Assembly (NCBI RefSeq): GCF_001421325.1
Contig: NZ_LMJY01000020.1
Coordinates: 1 to 64,000, forward strand
Length of the DNA: 64,000 nt
Origin: Novosphingobium sp. Leaf2
GTDB taxonomy: Bacteria; Pseudomonadota; Alphaproteobacteria; Sphingomonadales; Sphingomonadaceae
Reading direction: 5' to 3'
Under the pieces are notes generated by a model. That model did not search any database and was not told the origin of the DNA. It was given only the letters and a program-made list of their open reading frames with translations. The translations under genes and the position numbers were made by a program. The stretch's first letter is position 1. Each line of letters opens with the position of its first letter. Below, piece after piece: positions 1 to 8,406 of the stretch.

Positions 1-38
1 CATTCCTTGTCCGTCAGTTCATACCGCCGTCGCGTCAT
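1..38 (-). CDS. IS5-family transposase, N-terminal 12 residues only (partial)
   Basis: Read leftward from 38 the sequence encodes MTRRRYELTDKE and then leaves the window. The R-Y-(E/D)-L-T-D-x-E start is characteristic of IS5-family DDE transposases. A GGAGGA ribosome binding site lies just upstream at about 43-48. Only the extreme N-terminus is visible, so intactness cannot be judged. Confidence 0.6.
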   Translation of the reverse strand, partial: MTRRRYELTDKE

Positions 39-111
39 ACATCCTCCGTTTCCGAAGGGCGCCTGAATCACGACAATGCCGACAGCTCAACCCAATTTAT
101 GAGTTCGCGCC
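1..111 (-). mobile_element. IS5-family element, cut by window edge
   Basis: The window opens inside an insertion sequence read leftward. The visible part holds the first codons of a transposase (1-38) preceded by about 70 bp of terminal non-coding DNA. That DNA runs up to a CTAG at 112-115. CTAG-type targets are known for the IS427/IS1031 branch of the IS5 family. The TAG stop codon of the neighbouring sugar transferase lies in this CTAG, so the element appears to have inserted exactly at the end of that gene. The boundary at 111 is inferred, because the other end of the element is outside the window. Confidence 0.6.
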
Positions 112-885
112 CTAGTACACCCCCCGCGCGGCCAGGACTGCAGGAATCGTGCGCAGGCAGATCGAAACGTCGTATAGCGTAGACTTTCGCAGCGCATATA
201 ACGCGTCCAGGCGAACACGGGCATCGTAGGATACTTCGTTGCGACCGCTCACCTGCCACAATCCGGTCAAGCCAGGTCGAACCGAGCAATACGCATCAAA
301 GCGCCTGCCGTAGCGGCGTATTTCCGCTTCCACGATCGGACGAGGGCCGACCACGCTCATATGACCTGCCAAGATATTGAAAAGCTGGGGTAGTTCATCG
401 AGGCTGCTTTTGCGCAGCAAAGCACCGACCGGTGTGATGCGCGGGTCTGCCCGCAGCTTCTGGTCCCGTTCCCATTCCGACCGCGCTCCCGGCGAAGATT
501 CCAGCAACGCTCTCAGCACGTCCGACGAATTGACAACCATACTGCGGAATTTGAAGCATGGAAAAAGCTTACCATTGCGGCCCACGCGGGGCTGCACGAA
601 AAGAACGGGGCCTGGGGCGGATGCCTTGATCGCAATGGCCGCGAGGATCAGCAGCGGCAGGAAAACAAGAATTGCCAGCGTCGCGACCAGGATATCGAAG
701 CACCGGGTCAGATTTAAAGCGCCCAGCCGCGTCGAAGGGCCTTGTCTCGCCTCATCCGAGACGGGCGGATTGCCTACAAAAAGCTTCAGCGGGGAGGTAG
801 AACGGATCTGTCCGCGAATGTCCGATGGTTGCGCGTGCACATCGCGCAGCCCATCCCTGCTTTCCCTCAAAGCCGCTTCCATCAT
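112..885 (-). CDS. ExoY-like undecaprenyl-phosphate sugar phosphotransferase
   Basis: This 257-residue bacterial sugar transferase (PF02397) is expected to start EPS synthesis by moving a hexose-1-phosphate, probably galactose or glucose, from its UDP-sugar onto undecaprenyl phosphate at the inner membrane. One hydrophobic segment (about 62-88) is followed by the catalytic core: KFRSM at 112-116, the S-x-DELPQL-x-N block at 160-172, VGPRP at 179-183 and GLTGLWQVSGR at 205-215. The end RGVY is typical of complete ExoY/PssY proteins. There is no large N-terminal membrane domain, so it is the short ExoY type rather than WbaP. The start is the first of two adjacent ATGs, with AAGGGTGG just upstream. 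It lies beside PrsE/PrsD-like genes, as spsB does beside atrB/atrD in sphingan loci (recalled from the literature). The stop codon abuts an IS5 element. Confidence 0.9.
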   Translation of the reverse strand: MMEAALRESRDGLRDVHAQPSDIRGQIRSTSPLKLFVGNPPVSDEARQGPSTRLGALNLTRCFDILVATLAILVFLPLLILAAIAIKASAPGPVLFVQPRVGRNGKLFPCFKFRSMVVNSSDVLRALLESSPGARSEWERDQKLRADPRITPVGALLRKSSLDELPQLFNILAGHMSVVGPRPIVEAEIRRYGRRFDAYCSVRPGLTGLWQVSGRNEVSYDARVRLDALYALRKSTLYDVSICLRTIPAVLAARGVY

Positions 886-941
886 TCCACCCTTTTGAAT
901 GCCCCAGCGCCGACAAAATCGCGGCGCTTATGGTTTACGCC

Positions 942-969
942 ATGTTAATTAGCAATAAAGGTTGGTCAA
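942..969 (-). promoter_or_regulatory. Putative promoter of the sugar transferase gene
   Basis: Read leftward, a -35-like TTGACC (964-969) is followed after 16 bp by TAACAT (942-947), about 57 bp before the start codon at 885. The surrounding 246-bp gap (886-1131) is strikingly AT-rich between about 945 and 1080 compared with its neighbours. I found no gene in the gap. The match is moderate and sphingomonad promoters are loosely conserved. Confidence 0.35.
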
Positions 970-1131
970 TACGGCTATGCTGCAATGCATTATGATATTG
1001 ATCCAATGTGGACGATTAATATATATAATTTCGTGAATGTAATTATGGATTAATACATAAGATAGTAATGGAGATATACGTAGAGAATGGCGATAAATTC
1101 AAAAGTCACAGTGTTCATTCGATCGTCTGCT

Positions 1132-2481
1132 TCATCCCTCGCGAAACGCGCGTGCCAACTGGTCGCCCAATGGCTTCAGAATATAGCGCAACATCGTGCG
1201 TTGACCGGTCTGGATGAAAGTTTCAGCCGGCATGCCCGGCCTTAGTTTGAGGTCGCCCAGTTTTGCGATCTCTGCTGGGCTGAGGGCAATCGTGACGCGG
1301 TAAAAGGCGCTGTGGGCGGTGCGGTCGTCTGTCCGGTCCGCCGATACATGCGTAACCGTGCCCTGCAGTTCCGGTGTCGTTCTGGACGAAAACGCACTCA
1401 GCCGAACGATGGCTTTCTGGCCCGCATGAACCTGGTCGATATCGACGGGGGAAATCGTGGCCTCGACGATCATCCGGTCCTCATCGGGAACAAGCTCCAT
1501 TATGGTTTGGCCCGGGGGGATCACGCCGCCCACAGTCCGGTAAGCGAGCTTATCGATCACGCCCGACTGCGGTGCGCGGATTACTGCGCGGTCGTAGCTG
1601 TCGTCTGCCGCCACCTTCTGGCGGCGCAAGTCGCTGATCTTCGCCGTGACATCGAGCAATTCGGATGCGGCGCTGCTGCGCGCATCAGCGTCCACCGATC
1701 CCATCTGCAGCTGCAGTTCTCCAATCCGGGCGGCACCCGCCACCGCACTGTCCCGAGCGCTACGGGCATCAGCGGAAAGACCGGAGGCCGAGCGTTGGAG
1801 TGAATTGAGCCGATCGAGCGTGGTGTAGCGCTTTTCGTACAGTTTACGAGTGGCGTCGAGCTCGTCATTGATCAGTCGCGCCTGGTCGGTGAAGCTTTGC
1901 GCTTTGGTGCGCGCGCTGGAAACGTCGGAGCGGGTCTGGCTGATCCGTTGGCCGAGTTGCGCCTTTGCTGCGCGGCGCGCATCGCGGCGCAGCACGAACG
2001 TGCGGCGTTCTTCGCGCATCAGGGCGCTAATGTTCGGGTCGGCGGACCTACGCATCAACTCGGCCGGAAACGTGACATCCGGGGCATTGTCGCGTTCCGC
2101 TGTGAGCCTGGCCGCGCGCGCCAACAACTGGTCTACGTTTTCGCCGGTGTAGTTCGCCGTCGCTCCCGACACCGTGGTATCGAGACGCATAAGGGGCTCA
2201 CCTTTTTTGACCCGGTCGCCGTCACGCACCATGATATCCGCGATCACGCCTCCGGTAGGATGGCCGATTTCCTTGACGTATGTGGAGACGGTGACCTCGC
2301 CAGGCCCGATCACAGCGCTCGTCATCGGCAGAAAGGCTGCGAGCCCACCGAGCCCGAAGACAAGCGCCCCACACAACCAAAAACCGCTGCGAACATCCCG
2401 GCGCGCGCTGGTGGCCGGGTCATAGGCGGCTGATTTCGCCAGCGATTGGCGCTGATCTGGAATGACGATCTGACTGGCCAT
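1132..2481 (-). CDS. Type I secretion membrane fusion (adaptor) protein, HlyD/PrsE-like
   Basis: This 449-residue protein would bridge the ABC exporter to the outer-membrane channel in a type I secretion system. A cytoplasmic tail of about 30 residues is followed by one transmembrane segment (about 34-58). The first lipoyl-like half (about 77-101, GGVIADIMVRDGDRVKKGEPL) comes next, then a long charged coiled coil (about 115-310, Ala/Arg/Asp-rich). The second lipoyl half (RAPQSGVIDKL) and a C-terminal beta-domain complete it. The ATG at 2481 was chosen because it lies 4 bp after the exporter gene's stop and has GAAGAGG upstream; a longer reading would overlap that gene heavily. It corresponds to AtrB in sphingan clusters or PrsE in rhizobia. 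Confidence 0.93.
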   Translation of the reverse strand: MASQIVIPDQRQSLAKSAAYDPATSARRDVRSGFWLCGALVFGLGGLAAFLPMTSAVIGPGEVTVSTYVKEIGHPTGGVIADIMVRDGDRVKKGEPLMRLDTTVSGATANYTGENVDQLLARAARLTAERDNAPDVTFPAELMRRSADPNISALMREERRTFVLRRDARRAAKAQLGQRISQTRSDVSSARTKAQSFTDQARLINDELDATRKLYEKRYTTLDRLNSLQRSASGLSADARSARDSAVAGAARIGELQLQMGSVDADARSSAASELLDVTAKISDLRRQKVAADDSYDRAVIRAPQSGVIDKLAYRTVGGVIPPGQTIMELVPDEDRMIVEATISPVDIDQVHAGQKAIVRLSAFSSRTTPELQGTVTHVSADRTDDRTAHSAFYRVTIALSPAEIAKLGDLKLRPGMPAETFIQTGQRTMLRYILKPLGDQLARAFREG

Positions 2482-2485
2482 CGGG

Positions 2486-4216
2486 TTATACCTCTTCAGG
2501 CTGTGGTGGCCGCTGTGGCTCGGGTTTGAAATTGATGCGGCGCAGGACCTCGTCGCGGCTGCCCATCTGCGCCACCTGCCCATCAGCCATGATCATGATG
2601 TGATCCACATGGGCGAAGATCGTCGGCCGATGCCCGACGATGATGATTATCGCGCCTCTTTGCTTGGCGGCATGGATGGCCGCCAGCAAAGCGTCTTCGC
2701 CAGCCGCGTCGAGATTGGAGTTCGGTTCGTCGAGCACGATGAGAAACGGATCGCCATATAGCGCGCGGGCCAAGGCTATTCGCTGTTTCTGGCCTCCGGA
2801 CAGCCCTCCGCCGGCAGGGCCGCCAAGCGCATATTCATAGCCGCCGGGCAAGGCCACGATCATGTCATGCACGTCGGCCGCGCGTGCGGCGGCAATTATC
2901 GCATCGGGGTCTGGGTCCGGTTCAAAGCGGGATATGTTCTGAGCGATAGTGCCTTCAAACATTTCGATCGATTGCGGCACGTAGCCCATCGCTATCCCCA
3001 GTTGCACCGGGTCCCATTGTTCCAGAGAAGCGCCATCGAGCCGCACCGCACCGCGCAGCAGTGGCCACGCCCCGGTAATCGCACGTACGAGTGACGATTT
3101 ACCCGACCCGCTGTGACCGATCACGGCCAACGCCTCGCCCGGCGCAAGCCGGAAGGACACATTGGCAACGGTAACTTTCTGTCGGCCGGGCGGACCGCAC
3201 ACGATATTTTGCGCTTCCAGGTGGAGATGCGGGCGCGGCAGCGGCATCGGCGCTTCGCGCAGCGGCACGCTTTCCAGCAGCGCAGACAGGCGACGCCAGG
3301 CCTGGCCCGCTTCGGTCATGTTCTTCCACTGGCCGATGATCTGCTCGACCGGCATCAAGGCCCGCGCGCTCAGGATAGAACCTGCTATGATCACGCCGCC
3401 GGTGGCGTATCCGTCTATGACAAGGAACGCGCCTACAGCGAGCACAAATGACTGCAGAAACATGCGGAAAGCCTTGCCCATGGCCTGGATGCGCCCGGAG
3501 ACATCGGAAAGCTCGTCATAGGCGGAGATCAGCTTGAAGCTTATCGAGTCCCAGCTGGAACGGCGGCGACCGGACATGCCCAGAACACGCAGCACCTCAC
3601 CGTTGCGACGAACGTCCTCGGCCATAGTGAAACGGGCAGCAGCGATGGCGGCTGCCTGCAAGGCGGGAGACCGGGTGCGCCGGTCCCCGACGATCATCAG
3701 GGCGACCATCACGGCAACGCCCACCAATGTGGCTAAGCCCAGGGCCCAGTGGAACAGCACGAGAATGGCGAGAAACAGCAGCACATACGGCAGATCGAAT
3801 ATGGCAAGCGGCCCAGGCCCCGTGATGTAACCGCGCACCACGTCCAGGTCGCGCACCGGTGCAGAGCCTGAGGGCATTGGCCCCACTTCTTGCTCATAGC
3901 GGCTGATTACGTCGTAAAGCCGGTCACACAATCGTCGGTCTGCTTGCGCCCCGGTATGCAGCAGCACCCGCGCCCGGGTGACGTCGATCGCGCCTTGAAA
4001 CGCATAAGCGACGGTTACCATGATCAGCAGTCCTGCCAGCGTGGCGCCGCTGCGACTGGCAAGCACATCGTCGTAGACCAGCAACATGAAGAACGAACCG
4101 GACAGCAGCAGCACGTTGAGCACGGCGCTGAACGTCACGATCGGCCACAGCACCGGAACTACCGTGCGCAACATGCTGCGCACGTCCGCAACGAGGTTTT
4201 GGCCTGCCGGCTTCAT
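2486..4216 (-). CDS. Type I secretion ABC transporter/permease, PrtD/PrsD-like
   Basis: This 576-residue half-transporter fuses an ABC exporter membrane domain (about 20-310, five to six hydrophobic segments) to an ATPase domain. Walker A is GHSGSGKSS at 367-375, the signature is LSGGQKQR at 472-479 and Walker B is FLIVLDEP at 491-498. It lacks an N-terminal C39 peptidase domain, so it belongs with PrtD/PrsD exporters, which recognise C-terminal RTX-type signals, rather than with bacteriocin exporters. It should drive one-step export of unfolded cargo from the cytoplasm. The adaptor gene follows by 4 bp. The two RTX proteins at 9.2-9.7 and 11.3-13.9 kb are the natural candidate substrates. 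It matches AtrD of sphingan loci. Confidence 0.95.
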   Translation of the reverse strand: MKPAGQNLVADVRSMLRTVVPVLWPIVTFSAVLNVLLLSGSFFMLLVYDDVLASRSGATLAGLLIMVTVAYAFQGAIDVTRARVLLHTGAQADRRLCDRLYDVISRYEQEVGPMPSGSAPVRDLDVVRGYITGPGPLAIFDLPYVLLFLAILVLFHWALGLATLVGVAVMVALMIVGDRRTRSPALQAAAIAAARFTMAEDVRRNGEVLRVLGMSGRRRSSWDSISFKLISAYDELSDVSGRIQAMGKAFRMFLQSFVLAVGAFLVIDGYATGGVIIAGSILSARALMPVEQIIGQWKNMTEAGQAWRRLSALLESVPLREAPMPLPRPHLHLEAQNIVCGPPGRQKVTVANVSFRLAPGEALAVIGHSGSGKSSLVRAITGAWPLLRGAVRLDGASLEQWDPVQLGIAMGYVPQSIEMFEGTIAQNISRFEPDPDPDAIIAAARAADVHDMIVALPGGYEYALGGPAGGGLSGGQKQRIALARALYGDPFLIVLDEPNSNLDAAGEDALLAAIHAAKQRGAIIIIVGHRPTIFAHVDHIMIMADGQVAQMGSRDEVLRRINFKPEPQRPPQPEEV

Positions 4217-4296
4217 TCAAATGCCCTTTGAAGTTTGAAAAGAGGATGCCCGATAGCCGGCAGAGGCCGGTTGGCTGAAGGTCTTACTGGACATGA

Positions 4297-5841
4297 TCAT
4301 TGGCCAATCGGATCAGGCGCCATGTCATGGCCCGCCTCATCGTCATTTTCATGAGCTACAGGCAAGGACTTGAAACGGCCATCGATGGCGACTGAATCCA
4401 TCGCCTGTATGACCGGCCCAGTCGGCAGGCCAACAAAGGGCAGGGTATCATAAGCGTACGGATCGAAAGGCGGTGTACCGGGTGCGAAGCTGTCAGCACG
4501 CAATTGCCCCATCGCGCCAAGCAGTAGCGCATGCTGGACATAAAGCTGTGCCTCCGCTTGGGCGAGCGCCTGCCGGGATGTTAACAGATCGCGCGCGGTG
4601 TCCAGCACGTCGAGCGAGGTGACCTGCCCTGCGAGTTGCTGCTGACGCACGCCATCCAGCGCTTGCTGCGCGGCCGCAACGGCGCGTCCGTAGGCCGGGA
4701 GCGCCCGTCGAGCCGCAGCGAGCTGATCCCAGTAACTGGCCACGTTCTCGCGCAAGTCACGCGCGGTCTGTTCCAATTGCTGCGAGGATGCATCAGCCAA
4801 TTGTCGCGCTTCACGCACGCGCGATGACAAAAGTCCTCCTGAATAAAGCGGGACGGTCAAGCCAAACTGTACTTGCGCCACAAGTTCGCTGGGATCATCG
4901 GCAGCGATGGACAAAGGAGACCGGGCAAGGCTGCCTTGCAACCCGACATAAGGCCGGGAATTGCCACGGGCTTGCGCAAGACGCCCTTGCGCGGCGGCCA
5001 GTTCATAGCTGGCCCGCTCGATCTGCGGGCTGGACGTTACGCCTTGCGCCTGTGCATCCTCCACCGTTCGTGGCAGCGGCGGCAGCTGAGGCAGTTCTGC
5101 CAGATCTGCCGGATAGTGGCCTGTCAGGTTGCGGTACGTGTTGCGGCTGGCGAGCAAATTGCCCTTGGCCAGTTCCAGTTGCGCCTGCCCGCTGAAGATG
5201 CGGTTACGCGTTTGCTGCAGGTCCGTTTCGGTGGCGTAACGCGCCGCATAACGCGCACTCGTTTGGTCAAGCTGTTCGGTTAACTGCGACAGGTTTTCCT
5301 GTGCGATCCCGACAAGCTTCTGGTCGCGAAGCACCGCGCTATAAGCGATAATGACATTTGCCATCAGATCCTGCTCTGCAGAACGCATGTCCGCAACCGA
5401 AGCGCTATACCCCGCGCGTGCGGTTCTCAACTGCCCGCCAAGACGCCCGAATGTGAAAAGCGGTTGATCTACAGACAGTGAAAGCTGTGTTGTGGACCCG
5501 TTCTGGCGCAGAACGGTCATCTCGTTCTGCCGCACCCGACGCCACCCGAGCAGATAGCTTGCATCTGCGGTTACGGTCGGACCGAACTGGGCCTTCGCCT
5601 GTCCCACGCGTTCTTGCGCCGCGCGGGTGGAGGCGCGGCTTGCCTCGACCGCAGGGTTTTGACGATAGGCAATGGCTATCGCTTCCCCGAGGGTTTCTGC
5701 CTCCGCCTTGGGCGATGGTTCAAGGATTGTCGATGCCAGGGCCGTCGCAAGTATGGGCGCGGTTGCCGCACGCAATGCACAACGCATATGGCGCTTCGCC
5801 AATTTGGAGCACGACGTCAAAACGACTGATTTACGATTCAT
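4297..5841 (-). CDS. TolC-family outer membrane channel protein
   Basis: This 514-residue protein has the repeated alpha-helical layout of OEP/TolC proteins (PF02321, twice) and a basic, then hydrophobic, N-terminus that looks like a signal peptide ending near AEAE (about 45-50). Recognisable elements are LGEAIAIAYRQNPAVEASRA at the start of the first repeat, SLSVDQPLFTFGRL, and VQFGLTVPLYSGGLL opening the second half. It should supply the outer-membrane duct for the PrsD/PrsE-like exporter encoded just downstream. The chosen ATG at 5841 overlaps the 3' end of the cell wall hydrolase gene by 11 bp and follows an AGGGGAA box, which suggests coupled translation. About 80 bp separate its stop from the ABC transporter start. 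Confidence 0.92.
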   Translation of the reverse strand: MNRKSVVLTSCSKLAKRHMRCALRAATAPILATALASTILEPSPKAEAETLGEAIAIAYRQNPAVEASRASTRAAQERVGQAKAQFGPTVTADASYLLGWRRVRQNEMTVLRQNGSTTQLSLSVDQPLFTFGRLGGQLRTARAGYSASVADMRSAEQDLMANVIIAYSAVLRDQKLVGIAQENLSQLTEQLDQTSARYAARYATETDLQQTRNRIFSGQAQLELAKGNLLASRNTYRNLTGHYPADLAELPQLPPLPRTVEDAQAQGVTSSPQIERASYELAAAQGRLAQARGNSRPYVGLQGSLARSPLSIAADDPSELVAQVQFGLTVPLYSGGLLSSRVREARQLADASSQQLEQTARDLRENVASYWDQLAAARRALPAYGRAVAAAQQALDGVRQQQLAGQVTSLDVLDTARDLLTSRQALAQAEAQLYVQHALLLGAMGQLRADSFAPGTPPFDPYAYDTLPFVGLPTGPVIQAMDSVAIDGRFKSLPVAHENDDEAGHDMAPDPIGQ

Positions 5842-7105
5842 GTGACAAGTTCCCCTGGAACTTGATCCAACGGCGGTTGGCATCGGAAAGACACTGTGCA
5901 TCGACCGGGCGGTTGTACCGCGTGCAATCCCACAGGACGACTTCTACCTTCGTGCGTTGATCGCGCACGTATAGGAATGCCACGCTGCGGATAAGCGGCT
6001 TTTCCGGCGATCCGTAGAGAATTGCATGCCGGTCCCACCCGACAACCTTACAGTACGTCTGGTTGCTACACTGCCTGAGGCCTTGCATCGCCAAAGTGCC
6101 ACCGTCACCGCCGGCATCGACGAGGATGAAATGATCGCCTGCCACCGTAGCAAGCAATCCGTTGTTATCGCTTGTCGATCGCGCAGGCAGAACGGTCGGG
6201 CTTGGCAAAGGAGCAGCAATGGGACCGTCTCGGTGCGCGTCGGATAGGGTCGCCAGCTTGATTTCCTGCGGTTCGCCTCCCGCGTAGCGTGACGAAAACG
6301 CGGCGCGTTGGCCCCAAAAGCCGCGCCACCGGAAAAACAGGTGTGTTTGGTGGCGAGCGATCTTGTCCAGGGAGGGGCTCCAGTAAGGATGGACCCAGTC
6401 GGTGTGGTAATGGGTGGCCATTCCCACGCTCGGGTCAGTCGCTCCGGCCAGAAAACGCGCTGCGTTCCGGCGTGCACGCTGCCAGGCGGCATTGGTGGGC
6501 GCTCGCTGCAGGGCTCCGTCACACGTGAAGGTAAACTGACATCCCGTCGGCCGTTCGAACCCCTGATAGACAACAGCGCACACGGTGTGGGGAAAGGCGG
6601 GATGGCGCACACGGTTCAGAACGACCTGCGCAACCGCAGATTGCCCCTCGGCATCGTCGCCCGCTTCGTATGACATCGCGCTCGCCAGGCAATCGAGGGC
6701 ACGCAGATAATCAGGTGAAGCAAGCGCCAGATGGAATGGAATAGGTTGATCTGCTCCTAACGGTGCAAACGGAAACGATGCGTTTACCGTCCGCGCCGTT
6801 TGGGGGCTGACTCTCTCAAGAACCAAGGCCTGGACCGTTGGGGGGGTACTGGTCAGGTGTCTGTTGTTCGAGAGGAGGACGGCTGCAACATGATCTGAAG
6901 TATACTGCCGAACAGGTGATTTGTTGGTCAAGAATGTGGCAACTATGATGGCGATCAATACCACAGCCACACAAAACTTGGTTACCGCCGGGACCCTACG
7001 GCGGGCCCGACCCGACCGGTCGGCTTGCACGACGTGGTCCTGGAGCCGCTGCGCTGGGGGCATGAACGCCCCCGGGGTGCCAGGGATTGTCGAAAATGCC
7101 GTCAT
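5831..7105 (-). CDS. SleB-like cell wall hydrolase, membrane anchored
   Basis: This 424-residue protein has a basic cytoplasmic tail and one transmembrane helix (about 44-59), then a Hydrolase_2/SleB domain (PF07486, about 138-245). It contains the hallmark AMSYEAGDDAEGQSAVAQVVLNR stretch, with the likely catalytic Glu at 147, and the downstream CQFTFTCDG. Family members cleave peptidoglycan as lytic enzymes or amidases. The last 180 residues are unassigned, with several Cys. The start at 7105 is supported by an ATGA overlap with the upstream gene, and its own stop overlaps the TolC-like gene. Its place between an outer-membrane barrel and the secretion genes suggests local wall opening for assembly of the secretion or EPS export apparatus; that role is inference. 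Confidence 0.85.
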   Translation of the reverse strand: MTAFSTIPGTPGAFMPPAQRLQDHVVQADRSGRARRRVPAVTKFCVAVVLIAIIVATFLTNKSPVRQYTSDHVAAVLLSNNRHLTSTPPTVQALVLERVSPQTARTVNASFPFAPLGADQPIPFHLALASPDYLRALDCLASAMSYEAGDDAEGQSAVAQVVLNRVRHPAFPHTVCAVVYQGFERPTGCQFTFTCDGALQRAPTNAAWQRARRNAARFLAGATDPSVGMATHYHTDWVHPYWSPSLDKIARHQTHLFFRWRGFWGQRAAFSSRYAGGEPQEIKLATLSDAHRDGPIAAPLPSPTVLPARSTSDNNGLLATVAGDHFILVDAGGDGGTLAMQGLRQCSNQTYCKVVGWDRHAILYGSPEKPLIRSVAFLYVRDQRTKVEVVLWDCTRYNRPVDAQCLSDANRRWIKFQGNLSHES

Positions 7106-8406
7106 CGCGCCAGAACCACCGAAACAAGGCCGTAGACTTGAGAGTACTTCTCGAACGGTGCCGCGCCGTTGACGAACCGTTGTGCGTAACCGCCGGTTAC
7201 GTCCATCGATAGCCAGCGGTTGAAACGCAGGCGCGGGCCGCCGTTTATCTCCAGTCGCCTCGCCGAGTATTTTTGCTTTGCGTAGTCTTCAAGTGTAAAT
7301 TTGATAGAGGATAGCCAAGACATGCTTCTGCGCATCTCGTATTCAACATCCAGTTTTGCTGTTGTTAGGGTAACTGCACCCACCAGATCGTATGGACTGG
7401 TAGTATTGCTCTGCTCGACAATTCCACGGACGGCCAGCAGCTTCGTAGGGAAATACCTGAGGTGAGCCGAGACGGCAACGCCGCTCACGTTGCCGAGCGT
7501 TCGATCCTTAAAATCGTACCGGCGATAACCTACAGATGCTTGGGCATATAGAACCCGGGTGATTTCGTAACGCAGCCCGGCCGTGACGCTGGAATTATGG
7601 GCATCCCGATTGATCAGGCCGCTGACACGAACGTAATCGAATTTGTCAAATTCGACGCTTCCAAAAATCGCGGTTCTGCTGCTTGCATCAAAGCTTACCA
7701 CGCCATGCAGGCCGTAACGCGACACGTTGCGAAATTTTTGGTCAATGATACCCGAGGAACTTTCAATATTTTCGTAGCTTTGGGCTACAATCAGGGTTTG
7801 TGCGTCAATAGAGAGGCGATTGAAGCGCTTCCGTCCCGTAAGCGATCCTTGAGCGACTCGTCGCAGCAGAGGTCCGCTGTCGACAAGATCGTTTTCGACA
7901 GTCCCTCGTTGTATCGCCTCGCGGCGATAGCCTGCGTTTAAAGTCAATGAATTCGGAGTGGTGGTGCCGCGCGTATACGTGCCCTCAAAATGGTATTCGG
8001 CAGCGCTTTGATTCGGAAGTTTTAGGTACGAACTTTTCCTCGCTCCCAGATCAATCACAGCAGCTTGTCTGCGGTCTTCGCGACGGAGGCGCACACGTGG
8101 CTCGAACACCAGTGCCACATCTGCTTTTTTTACACTATTGCGAGAAAAAACATTGGTGTCCGCGTAGGCTCCGAACGCGACCGTGGGAAAAATATCGAAT
8201 CCCTCAAGATTGTAACCTACGGCGCTGTATTCTGGGAAAGTCCGCTGGCCGGGAACGTCTTTCGGCTCTGCGATGAGCGGGCCGATTGTTTGCGCCTGGG
8301 TTGCATGTGAGCCGGTAATGCAGACGGCAACGACGGCCAAGGAGCCGCCACGATATATACGTCTCGTGCCTGCGACGGAGGCCAAGGCTCTGCAAACCGA
8401 CAGCAT
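7102..8406 (-). CDS. Outer membrane beta-barrel protein of an EPS locus (BBP2_2-like)
   Basis: This 434-residue protein begins with a signal-peptide-like stretch ending near ATQAQ (about 38) and continues as alternating polar/aromatic beta strands (for example TLNAGYRREAIQRG, ITRVLYAQASVGYRRYDF) up to a C-terminal strand ending VVLAR. This is the pattern of the outer-membrane beta-barrel family PF10082, often found beside Wza-like export genes in EPS clusters. It probably sits in the outer membrane and helps polymer secretion; no enzymatic motif is visible. Its ATG overlaps the stop of the Wza-like gene by one base (TGATG), and its stop overlaps the hydrolase start by 4 bp. Confidence 0.8.
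   Translation of the reverse strand: MLSVCRALASVAGTRRIYRGGSLAVVAVCITGSHATQAQTIGPLIAEPKDVPGQRTFPEYSAVGYNLEGFDIFPTVAFGAYADTNVFSRNSVKKADVALVFEPRVRLRREDRRQAAVIDLGARKSSYLKLPNQSAAEYHFEGTYTRGTTTPNSLTLNAGYRREAIQRGTVENDLVDSGPLLRRVAQGSLTGRKRFNRLSIDAQTLIVAQSYENIESSSGIIDQKFRNVSRYGLHGVVSFDASSRTAIFGSVEFDKFDYVRVSGLINRDAHNSSVTAGLRYEITRVLYAQASVGYRRYDFKDRTLGNVSGVAVSAHLRYFPTKLLAVRGIVEQSNTTSPYDLVGAVTLTTAKLDVEYEMRRSMSWLSSIKFTLEDYAKQKYSARRLEINGGPRLRFNRWLSMDVTGGYAQRFVNGAAPFEKYSQVYGLVSVVLAR

Noticed and set aside
4217..4296. CCGGC/GCCGG dyad between the ABC exporter and TolC-like genes as a terminator
   Set aside because: The stem is only five pairs with no T-run, and the flanking genes read in the same direction with coupled neighbours, so termination there is unsupported.
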